Source of the DNA: Pycnococcus provasolii
Lineage: Eukaryota > Chlorophyta > Pseudoscourfieldiophyceae > Pseudoscourfieldiales > Pycnococcaceae
Direction: 5' to 3'
Assembly: GCA_938743325.2 (NCBI GenBank)
Contig: OW568896.1
Span: forward strand, 62,001-126,000
DNA: 64,000 bases
Part shown: positions 9,353 to 19,021 of the stretch, piece by piece
Numbering within the stretch: position 1 is the stretch's first letter
Layout: each line of letters opens with the position of its first letter
Made by a program: the position numbers and the translations under genes
Notes under the pieces: model-generated
What the model saw: only the letters and a program-made list of their open reading frames with translations
Told to the model about the DNA's origin: nothing
The model's database searches: none

Positions 9353-10825
9353 TCACACAGAAGTAGTAGCAGTTGCATCTCCTCCTCCTCCTCCTCCTCC
9401 TTCAGAACTTCTTAGCAGAGGCGATGCCTCGCGCGGCCTCGTGTCGTCGTCGTCGTCGTCGTCCGGAGCAGAATTGTCGACACCGACGCTCCACTTCTGC
9501 ACCTCGTAAAGTGAAAGAGCAACGAGAATGGCAACGATCAGAACAATCTTCGTGATGATGGATGAGAAGTACGTGACGAGACCCATGGCAAAAAATGCAG
9601 GCGTCAACATCAACACGCATACTGGGGTGGACGCCTTGATCCGAAACACAGAGGCGGAGTGCTCGTCTCTTACGTGCCTTCTTCTCAAAACGAGCCACGC
9701 GGCAAACTCCACGACAATTGAGCCAACGTACAGCAAATTCAGCATATCGACGACACTTGTGAAGTCGAAGAATCCGAGTAGGATAATGCCGCTCGCACTC
9801 GCAATGATGCCGACGTAAGGCGTGTCGTATCGTGACCGTGCGGCGAAAATGCGAGGAAGCATGCCGCGCTCAGCCATGCCCGCAAGCTGGTAGCTATCAC
9901 TCGACATTTCCGTGATGAACTGGGCGGCGTTGGACGCGACCGACGCAACCAGAAGCGCGCTCGTCAACGCCCATCCGCCCAATTCTTTCGCGATCGACGC
10001 GAAGTAGCCCTCCTTCCAGCGGGAGATCTCCTCCTCCGAACCTGCGGAAACGCCAATACCGACGAGCAGAGGCAGAAGATACGTCGCGTACACGAGCAGA
10101 AGGGCGTACGAAAGCGCACGTGGAAACGTCTTACCTGGCTCGGACACCTCGCCAGCTAGCGTACTCACACTGTCCCAGTAGTTCAAGTTCCAAAACAGTA
10201 CAGAGAGATACGGCCGCCACCGTACGTCTTCAAACGAGGCGGCGCGCAGCTCGAAAGGCTCCCCGTGACGATCCAACAACCAGTTCGAGGGTGAGAGACT
10301 GCCGTGGAAAATTCCCACGATGCAAAACGCAACGAAAGGCACGAGCGCAACCACGGCGACCACCACAGCCGCAATACCGACGCACTCGATGCCTCGAAAG
10401 TTGACCGCGGTTAACGCGAACGTCACAGCTATCACGAACGCCGCTCGCGTGTACCCGTCTTTGTCAAAGAGTTCTGGCGCCGCGTTCTGCGCGTAAGCCG
10501 CGAGGAGCACGGGATACAGCGCATTGTCCGCCACGCCGCTGAACCACGACAGCGCTCCCTGGACCCACCCAACGCGTCGTCCGAACGCCGCGGTGGACCA
10601 CGCCACGTACCCGCTATTTTCTGGGAAGAGACTGCATAGCTCCGCGGTGATGATCGCCTCAGGCACGCTCCAAATGAGCGGGAAGGTGGCGAAGCCGACG
10701 AGCGTCAGGAATGGTCCTGCTGCAGATACGCACGTCTCGACACCGAACGGCCCTCCACTCACCTCGTGGTACACGATGGCGACGAGCGGAACGAGCGTGA
10801 GCGCGCGCCGCTGCTGCGCCGGCAT
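9353..10825 (-). CDS. APC-superfamily polyamine/amino-acid transporter (PUT/LAT-like)
   Basis: A protein of 490 residues with about 12 hydrophobic segments. The N-terminus VPLVAIVYHEVSGGPFGVE, then FPLIWSVPEAIITAEL...FPENSGYV.W...AFG and WFSGVADNALYPVL, is the signature of the plant PUT (polyamine uptake) and LAT family. FRGIECVGIAAVV and LFWNLNYWDSVSTLAGEV follow in the usual order. It should import polyamines or amino acids with protons across the plasma membrane or an organelle membrane. The C-terminus is unusual: seven consecutive Asp, then a PLLR motif and a Gly run in a cytosolic tail. The start is 136 bp from the divergent GT31 start, so the two probably share a promoter region. Substrate is inferred. 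Confidence 0.9.
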   Translation of the reverse strand: MPAQQRRALTLVPLVAIVYHEVSGGPFGVETCVSAAGPFLTLVGFATFPLIWSVPEAIITAELCSLFPENSGYVAWSTAAFGRRVGWVQGALSWFSGVADNALYPVLLAAYAQNAAPELFDKDGYTRAAFVIAVTFALTAVNFRGIECVGIAAVVVAVVALVPFVAFCIVGIFHGSLSPSNWLLDRHGEPFELRAASFEDVRWRPYLSVLFWNLNYWDSVSTLAGEVSEPGKTFPRALSYALLLVYATYLLPLLVGIGVSAGSEEEISRWKEGYFASIAKELGGWALTSALLVASVASNAAQFITEMSSDSYQLAGMAERGMLPRIFAARSRYDTPYVGIIASASGIILLGFFDFTSVVDMLNLLYVGSIVVEFAAWLVLRRRHVRDEHSASVFRIKASTPVCVLMLTPAFFAMGLVTYFSSIITKIVLIVAILVALSLYEVQKWSVGVDNSAPDDDDDDDTRPREASPLLRSSEGGGGGGGDATATTSV

Positions 10826-10961
10826 GGACGGATGTCGCAGCTCGAGGAATAATTGCGATCGGGGAGGAATTATTTGTTTTAGGGGATCGAAGAACCTGCA
10901 GGGAAAAAATCTGCCCCGATTTTATGCGGACGCGCCGCCATAGATCGACCGCGAATCCTGC

Positions 10962-12062
10962 ATGGTGGACCACCGACGAAGAAGCCATTCTTCTGGCTAT
11001 TCACGCGTGCCGCTTTCCGTCGTCGCTCTCCTAATGCTCGCATTCATGTCGTGGATACTCTTGCTGTTTCGCGTGGCAAATCGTCAGCAAGGGTTAGGGC
11101 AGCAACAACAACAGGAGCAGCGTTATCATCACGATCCCAGGGTCAACAACAGTCTGAAAAAACACCAAAGAGACATTCTCGCTGTGGTGGGGGTATTCAC
11201 GTCGTTTTTGGAGCAGCCTCCAAAACGCGATTCGTTCACTAGGAGGGATGCGCTACGCTCGACGTGGTTTCCGCCGAACGAGGAGGCGATTGATGCAATG
11301 TTCAATAAGCATGGAATCATCATGCGGTTCGTACTAGGACAGCAGGCTGAGCCAAGAAACGAACGAATCGAGAGGCGCATTGATATCGAGGAGGAGCGGA
11401 CGGGAAGCTTCCTGCGACTCGAGCACGTAGAAGACTATCACGCGCTGCCACGCAAGACGCTCAAATTCTTCCACAAAGTCAGCTCGCTATTTCCTGAAGC
11501 TCTGTACGTAATCAAGGTCGATGACGACGTGTATGCGAACGTCGATCGCCTGCCGCAGGCGATTCGACAATGGGAGGAAGATCGTCAAGATTACGTCAGT
11601 TGCATGAAGACAGGAAAGATCTTCACGGATCCTTGGCAGCGGTGGTATGAGCCACAGCATGCGCTTCTCGGTGCTGGTGCGTTCGCGAATCAGCCGCCGT
11701 CCACGCAGCAGCTGTACTTTCTTCATGCGTGGGGGAGTGCATATGCTATCTCTATGCGCGCTGCCAATGCGTTGTCGGCGCTTGCGGTACTCGACTTACC
11801 GATGCGTTTGCTGGCGAACGAGGACACAACCTTGGGCTTGTGGATGCTGGCGATGAACATGCGACATGGCGACGATCGACGGATGTGCGAAAAAACGTGC
11901 TCAGAAACAAGCGTGATTGTCTATGATATGCCAACGTGTGCTGGCTTGTGCCATCCCGTGAGCGATGCGCTGCACACATTGCATGAATCTGCCGCATGCC
12001 ATACAGCGAGTGGGCACGTGCTGCGACGCACACCGCCATACTTTGTACTACCAAAAGTGTAA
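10962..12062 (+). CDS. GT31-family glycosyltransferase (beta-1,3-galactosyltransferase-like)
   Basis: A protein of 366 residues with a type II membrane layout: a short basic N-terminus, one transmembrane segment at residues ~15-36 (SVVALLMLAFMSWILLLF), a Gln-rich stem, and a luminal catalytic domain. Landmarks of GT31 are R.ALRSTWFP after the first strand, the metal-binding DDD in YVIKVDDDVYAN, and a late EDTTLGLWM block corresponding to the EDV.LG motif. The HAWGSAYAISMRAA segment fits the acceptor-side strand. Members transfer galactose or N-acetylglucosamine to glycans in the Golgi; the exact sugar cannot be told. The gene is single-exon, divergent from the PUT-like transporter and convergent with the ATPase. 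Confidence 0.85.
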   Translation: MVDHRRRSHSSGYSRVPLSVVALLMLAFMSWILLLFRVANRQQGLGQQQQQEQRYHHDPRVNNSLKKHQRDILAVVGVFTSFLEQPPKRDSFTRRDALRSTWFPPNEEAIDAMFNKHGIIMRFVLGQQAEPRNERIERRIDIEEERTGSFLRLEHVEDYHALPRKTLKFFHKVSSLFPEALYVIKVDDDVYANVDRLPQAIRQWEEDRQDYVSCMKTGKIFTDPWQRWYEPQHALLGAGAFANQPPSTQQLYFLHAWGSAYAISMRAANALSALAVLDLPMRLLANEDTTLGLWMLAMNMRHGDDRRMCEKTCSETSVIVYDMPTCAGLCHPVSDALHTLHESAACHTASGHVLRRTPPYFVLPKV

Positions 12063-12244
12063 CGGAATTCAACTTCTTTGCTCCTTGTTACAACAATCTG
12101 TTTTTCTCATCATTATTTTTCAACTTTTGTCATCATCACGTCAACATAAGATGCGTATCACGCCTGGCAACACAACTTTATTCATTTCAAGAGCGGAGAT
12201 CAATCAGGATGGATTCAGTGAAAGTCTGTTGTTGTTGTTGTTGT

Positions 12245-15200
12245 TTAGCATTGCGAGTCGCCGGATGGATCCTGACCACTGCTGTCCTTTTTTGGCTTTT
12301 TATCATTCTTCTTCCTCGCGCTCAGGCCTCGCCTGATTGCCTTCCCGCTCTTCTTCAGCGTCCTCTTGAAGTGCACGAAAAGTATGGGATCGACGAATGC
12401 CTTCAAGAACTCGACAATCAGAAACACGGCAAGCATCATCAGCAACACGCGAATCCACTGGTATCCATCCATGCCCTTCACGTTGAAAACGCGCGTGTTC
12501 AGCCCAGGACAGTACAACACGAGAATCTGAAGACCGGTGACGACGGCGACGGATACCCATGCCCACATGTTCCCAAAAAGAATGCGAGGTGAGATGGACG
12601 ACGACTTGAGGAATCGGCAGTTGAACGAGTATCCAACCTCCATGAAGATGAGCGCGCTGAACGCCTCGCCACGACGCTGCTGGAGATCGTACGTTTCGGG
12701 CCACGACTTGTTCCACACGAAAACTCCGATGATTCCCACAATCATGATCGTCGACACGAACAGACAGCGCCACATCACGAGCTTGCCTAACAGCCTCTTG
12801 TTGGGAATGCGAGGTGGCTTGTTCATTACCATCGGCTCAGGTGGTTCCGCCGCGAGCATGAGACCCATAGTCACGGACGTGATCATGTTCACGTAGAGCA
12901 CCTGAATGGCAGTCAATGGCACGGCTCCCAGGTCTTCGATGGCCATCGAGAAGAAGACGGTTAATCCCTGCGCCAAGTTTACCGGGAGGTTGAAGACGAG
13001 AATCTTGCGCAGATTGTCCCACACCCTCCTGCCCTCGCGCACTGCGGAGATGATCGTGGCAAAGTTGTCATCGGCAAGCACCATCTGAGCAACCTCCTTC
13101 GTGACATCCGTTCCATTAATTCCCATCGCCACGCCGATGTTAGCAGCCTTCAGAGCAGGCGCGTCGTTCACGCCGTCGCCCGTCATCGACGCAATCTCGC
13201 GGTTCACCTGCAGCGCCTGCACAATCTGGATCTTATTCTCCGGAGATGCGCGCGCAAAGACGTTGCACTTGAGCACAACCTCGTTCAATTCCTCGTCTGT
13301 CATCATGTCGAGCTGCGGGCCGGTGTAAACTTGGTCGTGCTCATCGTCGGCGATGCCGAGTGTGCGGCCGATGGAAAGAGCCGTCTGCGCGTGATCTCCC
13401 GTAATCATTTTTACCGTGATGCCAGCCGTCGACGCCTCCTTAATGGCGTCGATGCACTCGTCACGAGGTGGATCGAGAATCGCCACGAGCCCCACCATGG
13501 TGAACGTGAGCTTTCCCTTATTCTTCGTCACGTAACTTGGTTCCAAGTCCGTGACGTCGTCTTTGGCTGGAATGGGCGCGGTACACAGGGCTAGAACACG
13601 AAGCCCCTGAGATGCCATGCGTGAGACGGCGCTTTGCCAAAAGTCGCGATCCAAGGCACCAACTGTCGCCATGTCATCTCCAATCACCTGCGTTTTGCAA
13701 AGGTCAATCATGCGATCCGCCGCGCCCTTCATCATCATGACGCGCCCTGAGCCGCCGTCGTTATGCACCGTGGCCATGAACTTGTGCTCCGATTCGAATG
13801 GAATGACTCCCAGCTTTGGCCTCTCTTCGTTCAGATCTTTCAGACTCTCTATGCCAGCCTTCCTCGCCGCGGTGAGGATCGCAACTTCCGTGGGCATGCC
13901 AGCAGCTTCCCAGCGCTCCTTTCTGCCCGCCGTCACAGTCTTCTTCACGAGATTGGAGTTGTTGCACAGCGCTCCAACCGTAAGCATTTCCTTGATGAAG
14001 TGATGCTGTTGCTCTGAGACGGGTTTCTCGTCGGCTGCCGCCGGCTCCGACGACGGTCCGGTGCTGCTGCTGCTGCTGTTGCTCATCACGAAAAAGTCTC
14101 CCTTCGGCTCGTATCCCACGCCAGTGACGCGGAATAGACTCGCGGCTGTCTGTATCTTCACCACTGTCATTTCATTCTTCGTCAGAGTTCCCGTCTTATC
14201 GCTGTTTATCACCGTCAGGCTGCCGAGCGTCTCCACGCATGGCAGTTTGCGAATGATGGCATTCTGCTTGGCCATGGCGGATACACCCAGCGCGAGTGCG
14301 ATGGTCACTACCGCGGGCAAGCCTTCTGGGATGATGGCAACCGCGACGGCAATGGCGTTCTTGAAAGCCTCCTGCCACACCGTCTTGCCTAGCCCACTCC
14401 ACACAGTCGAGTAGGGGCCAAAGAATCCAAGCAGGAACGTTGCGACCGCGACGACGCCAACGAAGATCGAAATCCAGAGGCCGATGTAGTCCATCTGAAC
14501 GAGAAGGTTCGTGCGCGTCTCCTCGACGGTGCTGACGAGTTTGTTGATGCGCCCGATTTCCGCGTTATCTCCCGTCGCGATCACCACGCCGGCAGCCTCG
14601 CCAGTCGTCACCGTGGTCGCGCTGTACGCGATGCACTTGCGATCGGCAAGACCGGTGTTCACGTCAACAGCATCGGTGTTCTTTTTCACATCGTTCGACT
14701 CTCCTGTCAGCATCGCCTCCTGTATTTGAATCTTGCGCACGTCAAATAGCCGGCAGTCGGCGGGAACGCGGTCGCCGCTCTTCAGGTAAATCACATCCCC
14801 GGGCACGAGAAGTTCAGCCTCCAGACTCACGCGCTCGCCATCTCGCAGCGCAGTCGCCTTGGCGGACAGCATGCTCTTGAGCGCCTCGGCAGACTTCTCT
14901 GCACTTCCCTCCTGCACGAGACCAATCACCACGTTGATGATGATCACCAGCACGATCAGCGCAAACTCTGCCCAAGAGTCAATGCTTTCGTTAGCCTTTC
15001 CCTCCTGCCCCTTGCTGATGGCGAAGTACAGCGAAAGCACAGCTGCCACGATGAGAATGTAAATGAGAATGCTGTTCATGTGCCGAAAGAGCTTGTGCAG
15101 AAACGACTCTTTTTTCGGTGGCGTGAGCTTATTGGCTCCGTGAATCTGGAGTCGATTTTCTGCTTCCGACGTCGTGAGCCCGTCTTTCGTGATGCCCATA

Positions 15201-15523
15201 TGGCTGCAAACATCGTCGATCGTTGCGAGGCTGTGCCAGGTGACGTCACCGAAGGCTCCACCTCCGTGTACCGTTCCCTCGCTCACAACATCCAGCGCCG
15301 ATGGACCAGCCTCCCCAGCACGTATGCTCTGATTTGGGTTTTGATACGACCTGCCGCTTAGGGTATCCGCCATTCCCATCATCGGTCGCGGCATCATGTC
15401 GATACTGGCTCGCGCGATATCTGAAATAATGCTGCGATGCGATGATGCAGCGGCACTGGCTTCCACCGCACCGGACTCCTCATCACCATCATGGGTGGTG
15501 GAGGATCGTCGAGCTGCTGCCAT
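12245..15523 (-). CDS. P2-type cation-transporting ATPase
   Basis: A protein of 1,092 residues in one exon. After a Ser/Met-rich N-terminus of ~90 residues come the cation-ATPase N domain, the actuator loop with TGES at 273-276, M4 with PEGLP at 399-403, the phosphorylation site SDKTGTLT with Asp442, a nucleotide-binding domain with KGAADRM, MITGDH and the hinge TGDGVNDAP, then six C-terminal helices. This is a complete P2 pump. M6 reads YVNMITSVTMGLML, whereas SERCA and PMR1 have an Asp (VTDG) that binds calcium; the Ser suggests a different ion or stoichiometry. The C-terminal tail is Lys-rich. Ca2+ or Na+ export is possible; ion choice is not settled by sequence alone. A Gly-His-Gln insert lies in the N domain. 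Confidence 0.9.
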   Translation of the reverse strand: MAAARRSSTTHDGDEESGAVEASAAASSHRSIISDIARASIDMMPRPMMGMADTLSGRSYQNPNQSIRAGEAGPSALDVVSEGTVHGGGAFGDVTWHSLATIDDVCSHMGITKDGLTTSEAENRLQIHGANKLTPPKKESFLHKLFRHMNSILIYILIVAAVLSLYFAISKGQEGKANESIDSWAEFALIVLVIIINVVIGLVQEGSAEKSAEALKSMLSAKATALRDGERVSLEAELLVPGDVIYLKSGDRVPADCRLFDVRKIQIQEAMLTGESNDVKKNTDAVDVNTGLADRKCIAYSATTVTTGEAAGVVIATGDNAEIGRINKLVSTVEETRTNLLVQMDYIGLWISIFVGVVAVATFLLGFFGPYSTVWSGLGKTVWQEAFKNAIAVAVAIIPEGLPAVVTIALALGVSAMAKQNAIIRKLPCVETLGSLTVINSDKTGTLTKNEMTVVKIQTAASLFRVTGVGYEPKGDFFVMSNSSSSSTGPSSEPAAADEKPVSEQQHHFIKEMLTVGALCNNSNLVKKTVTAGRKERWEAAGMPTEVAILTAARKAGIESLKDLNEERPKLGVIPFESEHKFMATVHNDGGSGRVMMMKGAADRMIDLCKTQVIGDDMATVGALDRDFWQSAVSRMASQGLRVLALCTAPIPAKDDVTDLEPSYVTKNKGKLTFTMVGLVAILDPPRDECIDAIKEASTAGITVKMITGDHAQTALSIGRTLGIADDEHDQVYTGPQLDMMTDEELNEVVLKCNVFARASPENKIQIVQALQVNREIASMTGDGVNDAPALKAANIGVAMGINGTDVTKEVAQMVLADDNFATIISAVREGRRVWDNLRKILVFNLPVNLAQGLTVFFSMAIEDLGAVPLTAIQVLYVNMITSVTMGLMLAAEPPEPMVMNKPPRIPNKRLLGKLVMWRCLFVSTIMIVGIIGVFVWNKSWPETYDLQQRRGEAFSALIFMEVGYSFNCRFLKSSSISPRILFGNMWAWVSVAVVTGLQILVLYCPGLNTRVFNVKGMDGYQWIRVLLMMLAVFLIVEFLKAFVDPILFVHFKRTLKKSGKAIRRGLSARKKNDKKPKKDSSGQDPSGDSQC

Positions 15524-15830
15524 GATAACAACAACAAGAACGTAGTAGTAAGCAAAACAGTGTTGAAGAAAAACAAACCTAGGCGATTAATCGGCGGCGC
15601 GCGCAATCACCGTTGACCATAGACCGCATATTTCAAAAACCTAAAACCTTCCCAAATATGGGGTCCCAAAATCGATACACCCAAACCCAAGCTAATAAAT
15701 CACACCGTCTTGGGGCAACCGAAATCTCGTTCGGGGTTGAAATTGTTTACAAGAACGTCCTCCAGTTAGGAGTACATAGCAGTCTGATCCTGCACCATAG
15801 TAGTCTGTGGTGTGCAAGCTTCACGTGCAC
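15524..15830. other. intergenic, no gene seen
   Basis: Short spacer between the start of the ATPase and the 3' end of the next minus-strand gene. It probably contains the ATPase promoter. No repeat or gene is apparent. Confidence 0.5.
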
Positions 15831-17918
15831 TTAAAAGTGCACGTCCGCATCGCCGTGCACGAACCGCCCGGGATCGTGCTTTCGATGGTGGTCCTCCACG
15901 ATTTGCCTGATCTTCGCCTTCTCCTCTAGAATCTTGTTGGCTTCCTTTTTGCCGGAATGGTACGTGACGTGTTGCAAACGAGCCTCCTCCTCCGGAGTAC
16001 GCGCATTCCTCTCGGTGGTGCTTGGATCGTTCAGCGCAAATCCAGACGGAAAGGAATCTCGATTCACCTGTGACTCGGGATTGCGCGCGGCGCTCTGGCG
16101 GTGGTCGTGCAAGCTCATTCGCATCGAGTCCGCCGATATGGTGAGTATGCTTTCCCCCGTCGATCTCTTGTTGCCATGACCTCGCTTGTACGTCATTTTC
16201 ATCTCCTTGTCTTCGAACGTCTGCAGGTGTTCGCGCTTGACGCCACCTACGCCGTAGGCAGCTTCCTTTTTATTAAGGAAAATCTGTCGTCCTTCGTGCA
16301 TATCCAACCCAGGACGCCGGCCTGGTTCCGTCTGATTCGCAACCACGGTTGCCTGCCCAGTCAACAAAAGGTCCCACGCGCTCACGAGCTTCTCAAAGTC
16401 GACGTCCGAGAAACGCACGAGCAACGTCTCGGCGCTGGAGTAGCCTGCGCGGCAGTTGTAAATCTGCGTCGGGAAGAACATCACAGGCATGCGCGTAACC
16501 GGGATGTTCATTCCGCGGAGAACGCCCCAGTCTTCGCCCTGCGGATTCTGGTCGACGAACATGTAGTCGCGGCTGAACGTGCTGTGCATGCCGGCTATCG
16601 AAGCCTCCATCAACGACGCCTGCATCCCCTTCGCGCCCTTGTGCATGCCCTCGGCGATAATGTCGATCAGCTTCGAGAAGTGCTTCTTCCTCTTCTTCGG
16701 CCCCTCGTCGAGCCGGCGCACGACGTCCTTCAGAAACAGCACGCCGTTCAGGTTGCGCTCGTGGCCGCTGGACGAGCCCAGCTTCACCTGCTTCAAGTAC
16801 AGCACCTCCGGGTGGAACATCGTGTTGCCCGCGGGGCTGTACGTCAGCCCGACGGTCCACCCGCCGAGGCTGATGAACGGCTCGACCACCTTGCCCACGA
16901 CGAGGAACTGCGGGCCGGCGACGAAGATGACGTTGATTCCTTGCTGCTCGTGGCTCGACTTCACCTCCGCCTCCAGGAACGCGATAAGTGCGCGTATCGG
17001 CCTCGCGCCGTCCTGGGGAAGCTCTCCACCGTTCTTCTCCACCGCCTTTTCGCTCGTGCCGAGTTGTTGCGCGTCAACGCGTACCACCTCCAAGTCCACG
17101 GACTTGTGCGTTTCGACGTCGCCGAGGAACGCGTGCTCGGTCGTAAGCAAGACGGCGGTAGCGTGCGGGTTGAGGTGGTGCACGCTCTGCGCGAACGCCT
17201 CTATGTTGCATAGTTCCTGCCTGATTCTGAGTTCCGCGTCGCGCGCTCGCGCCTGGTGCTTTGCGCCCGCGCAGTTGACTTCGTTTCCGTTCACCTCGCA
17301 CCCGTCGAGCGATCCCTTGCCGACGTCGTGCGCGGGTTCGTAGTACATGATGAAGAGCAAGCCTCTCTTTCTTTTTGGGAACTCGGTAAGTTGTCTCTGC
17401 ACTTGGCACTCGTATACCGGCACTTCGTAGGGCGGCGGCGGCGGTATGCGTTCTTCGATGCGTTCTGGCGTCGGCGGTGCGGGTGGCATCGGCGGTGGCA
17501 AGTCCGATCTCGGCTTCACTCCCCATATGTTGATGGCTGGAGGCACAGGCGCCGACGCCGCCGACGCCGACGCACCACCACCACCACCAGCGGTGTACGT
17601 GAGTTTCGTGCCGTCGCGAAGCTTGACCGTTTTCGTTTGACCCGAGGGAACTGCACCCGACGACGACGACGACGAGGAGCCCGATCTCCCGGAAAAAGTA
17701 TGCACCGACCCGTCGTCGAGCTTAAACCGCAGAGGGACGGGCGAGAAGTGCTTATCTGTAGACTTAGACTTCGACGACTTAGCAAGCGCGACAAAGCACA
17801 GACAGGCTACTACTACCTGCAAGAGGAGGAGGAGCGCACCACGGCCTCCTCGGACGACGACACGGACACGGCCTCGGACGCGGCCGCGGCACGGAGATCG
17901 CAAGACGTCCGACGACAT
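15831..17918 (-). CDS. secretory-pathway protein, possible GT-A-like fold, function unknown
   Basis: A protein of 695 residues. An Arg-rich N-terminus is followed by one hydrophobic segment (GALLLLLQVVVACLCFVAL, residues ~27-46), suggesting a type II Golgi or ER anchor, then Ser/Gly- and Pro-rich stems to ~residue 165. The folded part runs from YECQVQRQLTEF to ~residue 525. The order of ALIAFLEAEV, INVIFVAGPQFLV, WTVGLTYSPAGN and GVLFLKDVVRRL resembles sugar-nucleotide transferases of the nucleotide-diphospho-sugar type, but the position that normally holds a DxD motif reads AGPQ. A conserved-looking QIYNCRAGYSS block follows, then a basic, coiled C-terminus. It may be an inactive or divergent transferase. 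I do not recognise a named family. Confidence 0.6.
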   Translation of the reverse strand: MSSDVLRSPCRGRVRGRVRVVVRGGRGALLLLLQVVVACLCFVALAKSSKSKSTDKHFSPVPLRFKLDDGSVHTFSGRSGSSSSSSSGAVPSGQTKTVKLRDGTKLTYTAGGGGGASASAASAPVPPAINIWGVKPRSDLPPPMPPAPPTPERIEERIPPPPPYEVPVYECQVQRQLTEFPKRKRGLLFIMYYEPAHDVGKGSLDGCEVNGNEVNCAGAKHQARARDAELRIRQELCNIEAFAQSVHHLNPHATAVLLTTEHAFLGDVETHKSVDLEVVRVDAQQLGTSEKAVEKNGGELPQDGARPIRALIAFLEAEVKSSHEQQGINVIFVAGPQFLVVGKVVEPFISLGGWTVGLTYSPAGNTMFHPEVLYLKQVKLGSSSGHERNLNGVLFLKDVVRRLDEGPKKRKKHFSKLIDIIAEGMHKGAKGMQASLMEASIAGMHSTFSRDYMFVDQNPQGEDWGVLRGMNIPVTRMPVMFFPTQIYNCRAGYSSAETLLVRFSDVDFEKLVSAWDLLLTGQATVVANQTEPGRRPGLDMHEGRQIFLNKKEAAYGVGGVKREHLQTFEDKEMKMTYKRGHGNKRSTGESILTISADSMRMSLHDHRQSAARNPESQVNRDSFPSGFALNDPSTTERNARTPEEEARLQHVTYHSGKKEANKILEEKAKIRQIVEDHHRKHDPGRFVHGDADVHF

Positions 17919-18501
17919 GTTGTGTTGTGTTCGGTGGGATGGGGTCCACCTGGTCTCGCCCTCTTTTTACCACTGCGCGGGGATACCTTGTTGGGCGGGA
18001 ACTCGTAGCCTTCCTCCGTCGGAAAATAGGCCGGGCCTGGCCGGGCCCCGGGCCTCCCCGGGCCCGCACTCCCTTCGTCCATTTAGTTCCGCCCACCGTG
18101 TCACATACCCTAGCCATATGAGGCTCCACTTATTTGTAATTCTCTTGGAGTTGCTGAGAGCTCAGTTGGACGAGATTACATCCGTCGTCTCCCGTAGCTC
18201 CGAAGTCATTCTGCGGAATTAAAATGCCTGCGGCCCGTGCGCGCGGGGCGCCGGCCGCCGGCGATGTGTGTAGCGAACAGCTTCGGCAACTACGTGTGGG
18301 AGGGACGAGCGGAGGAGGAAGAGTAAGGCTCATTCAGCCTATGAGCTAGAGGCGAAGGCCGAAGGATTATTGTTTGAAAGAAGGGAGGGGCCGTACGTGA
18401 AGAAGTGCGCGGATCTTGAGAGACGCACGGACGTTTGTGAAGAAGTCCACAACTCTTAGTATACGGTTATCTAAACCGAACACCTTGAACCGCTACACTT
18501 C
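17919..18501. other. intergenic, GC-palindrome rich
   Basis: Contains GGGCC-rich palindromic sequence around 18020-18065. No convincing gene or RNA gene is seen. It separates the secretory protein from a decayed transposase. Confidence 0.5.
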
Positions 18502-18870
18502 AAAAAGTTATTCTGCGCAGTTTCCGGCCGTTTTTGGTTTAGTAAACCTGGATGCGTGGGAATCAAACGGCGTGACGGCTATTTTATGACGCAGGAGATC
18601 TTCAAGGAACTGCTCGTGGCGTGCGCGAAGATGGTACCTGGAGGCGTCTCACCGACGAACAAATTCCTGCTCATCTTGGACGGGCACTCATCACGGATCC
18701 ACCCGGACTGCGTGGACGTGGCGAAGGAGCTCGGCTTCGTTCGACCTGATGTTGTTTCCGGGAGCTCTCACGCACATCTTGCAAGCCCATGGATGACCTA
18801 TTCGGAGCTCTGAAGCAGCACTACTACGGTCTCATCAAGATGGAGAGAGTGACGAGGGGGCCTCAGACGC
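18502..18870 (+). mobile_element. decayed pogo/DDE_1-type transposase fragment
   Basis: The translation contains TNKFLLILDGHSSRIHPDCV, matching the catalytic-core segment LLLDGHSSH of pogo/jerky/CENP-B-type DDE_1 transposases. The following match to the conserved P..THILQ segment and F.ALKQHYY is found in two other frames (around 18735-18785 and 18789-18860), so the frame is broken at least twice. No inverted terminal repeats were found and the N-terminal DNA-binding part is missing. It is a plain DNA-transposon relic lying just upstream of the TPR-like/SGNH gene. Confidence 0.7.
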
Positions 18871-19021
18871 CAATCCCGGTGGGCGGTGGCTCGCAAGATT
18901 CAGCTGTTGTAACCAAGACACCGTTAACCTGTAAACAATGTTCAATGTTTACGACTTCTAACCCCGAACTGATTCTCTTCAGAACCCCCCCCCGCCATTT
19001 TCCGGCGTCATCTTCCCCTCC

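Noticed and set aside
16101-17213. Plus-strand frame opposite the secretory protein
   Set aside because: Arg/His/Leu-rich shadow of the minus gene.
18220-18340. GC-rich stretch considered as a tRNA or structured RNA
   Set aside because: No cloverleaf with a GTTCRANNC-type T-loop could be drawn.
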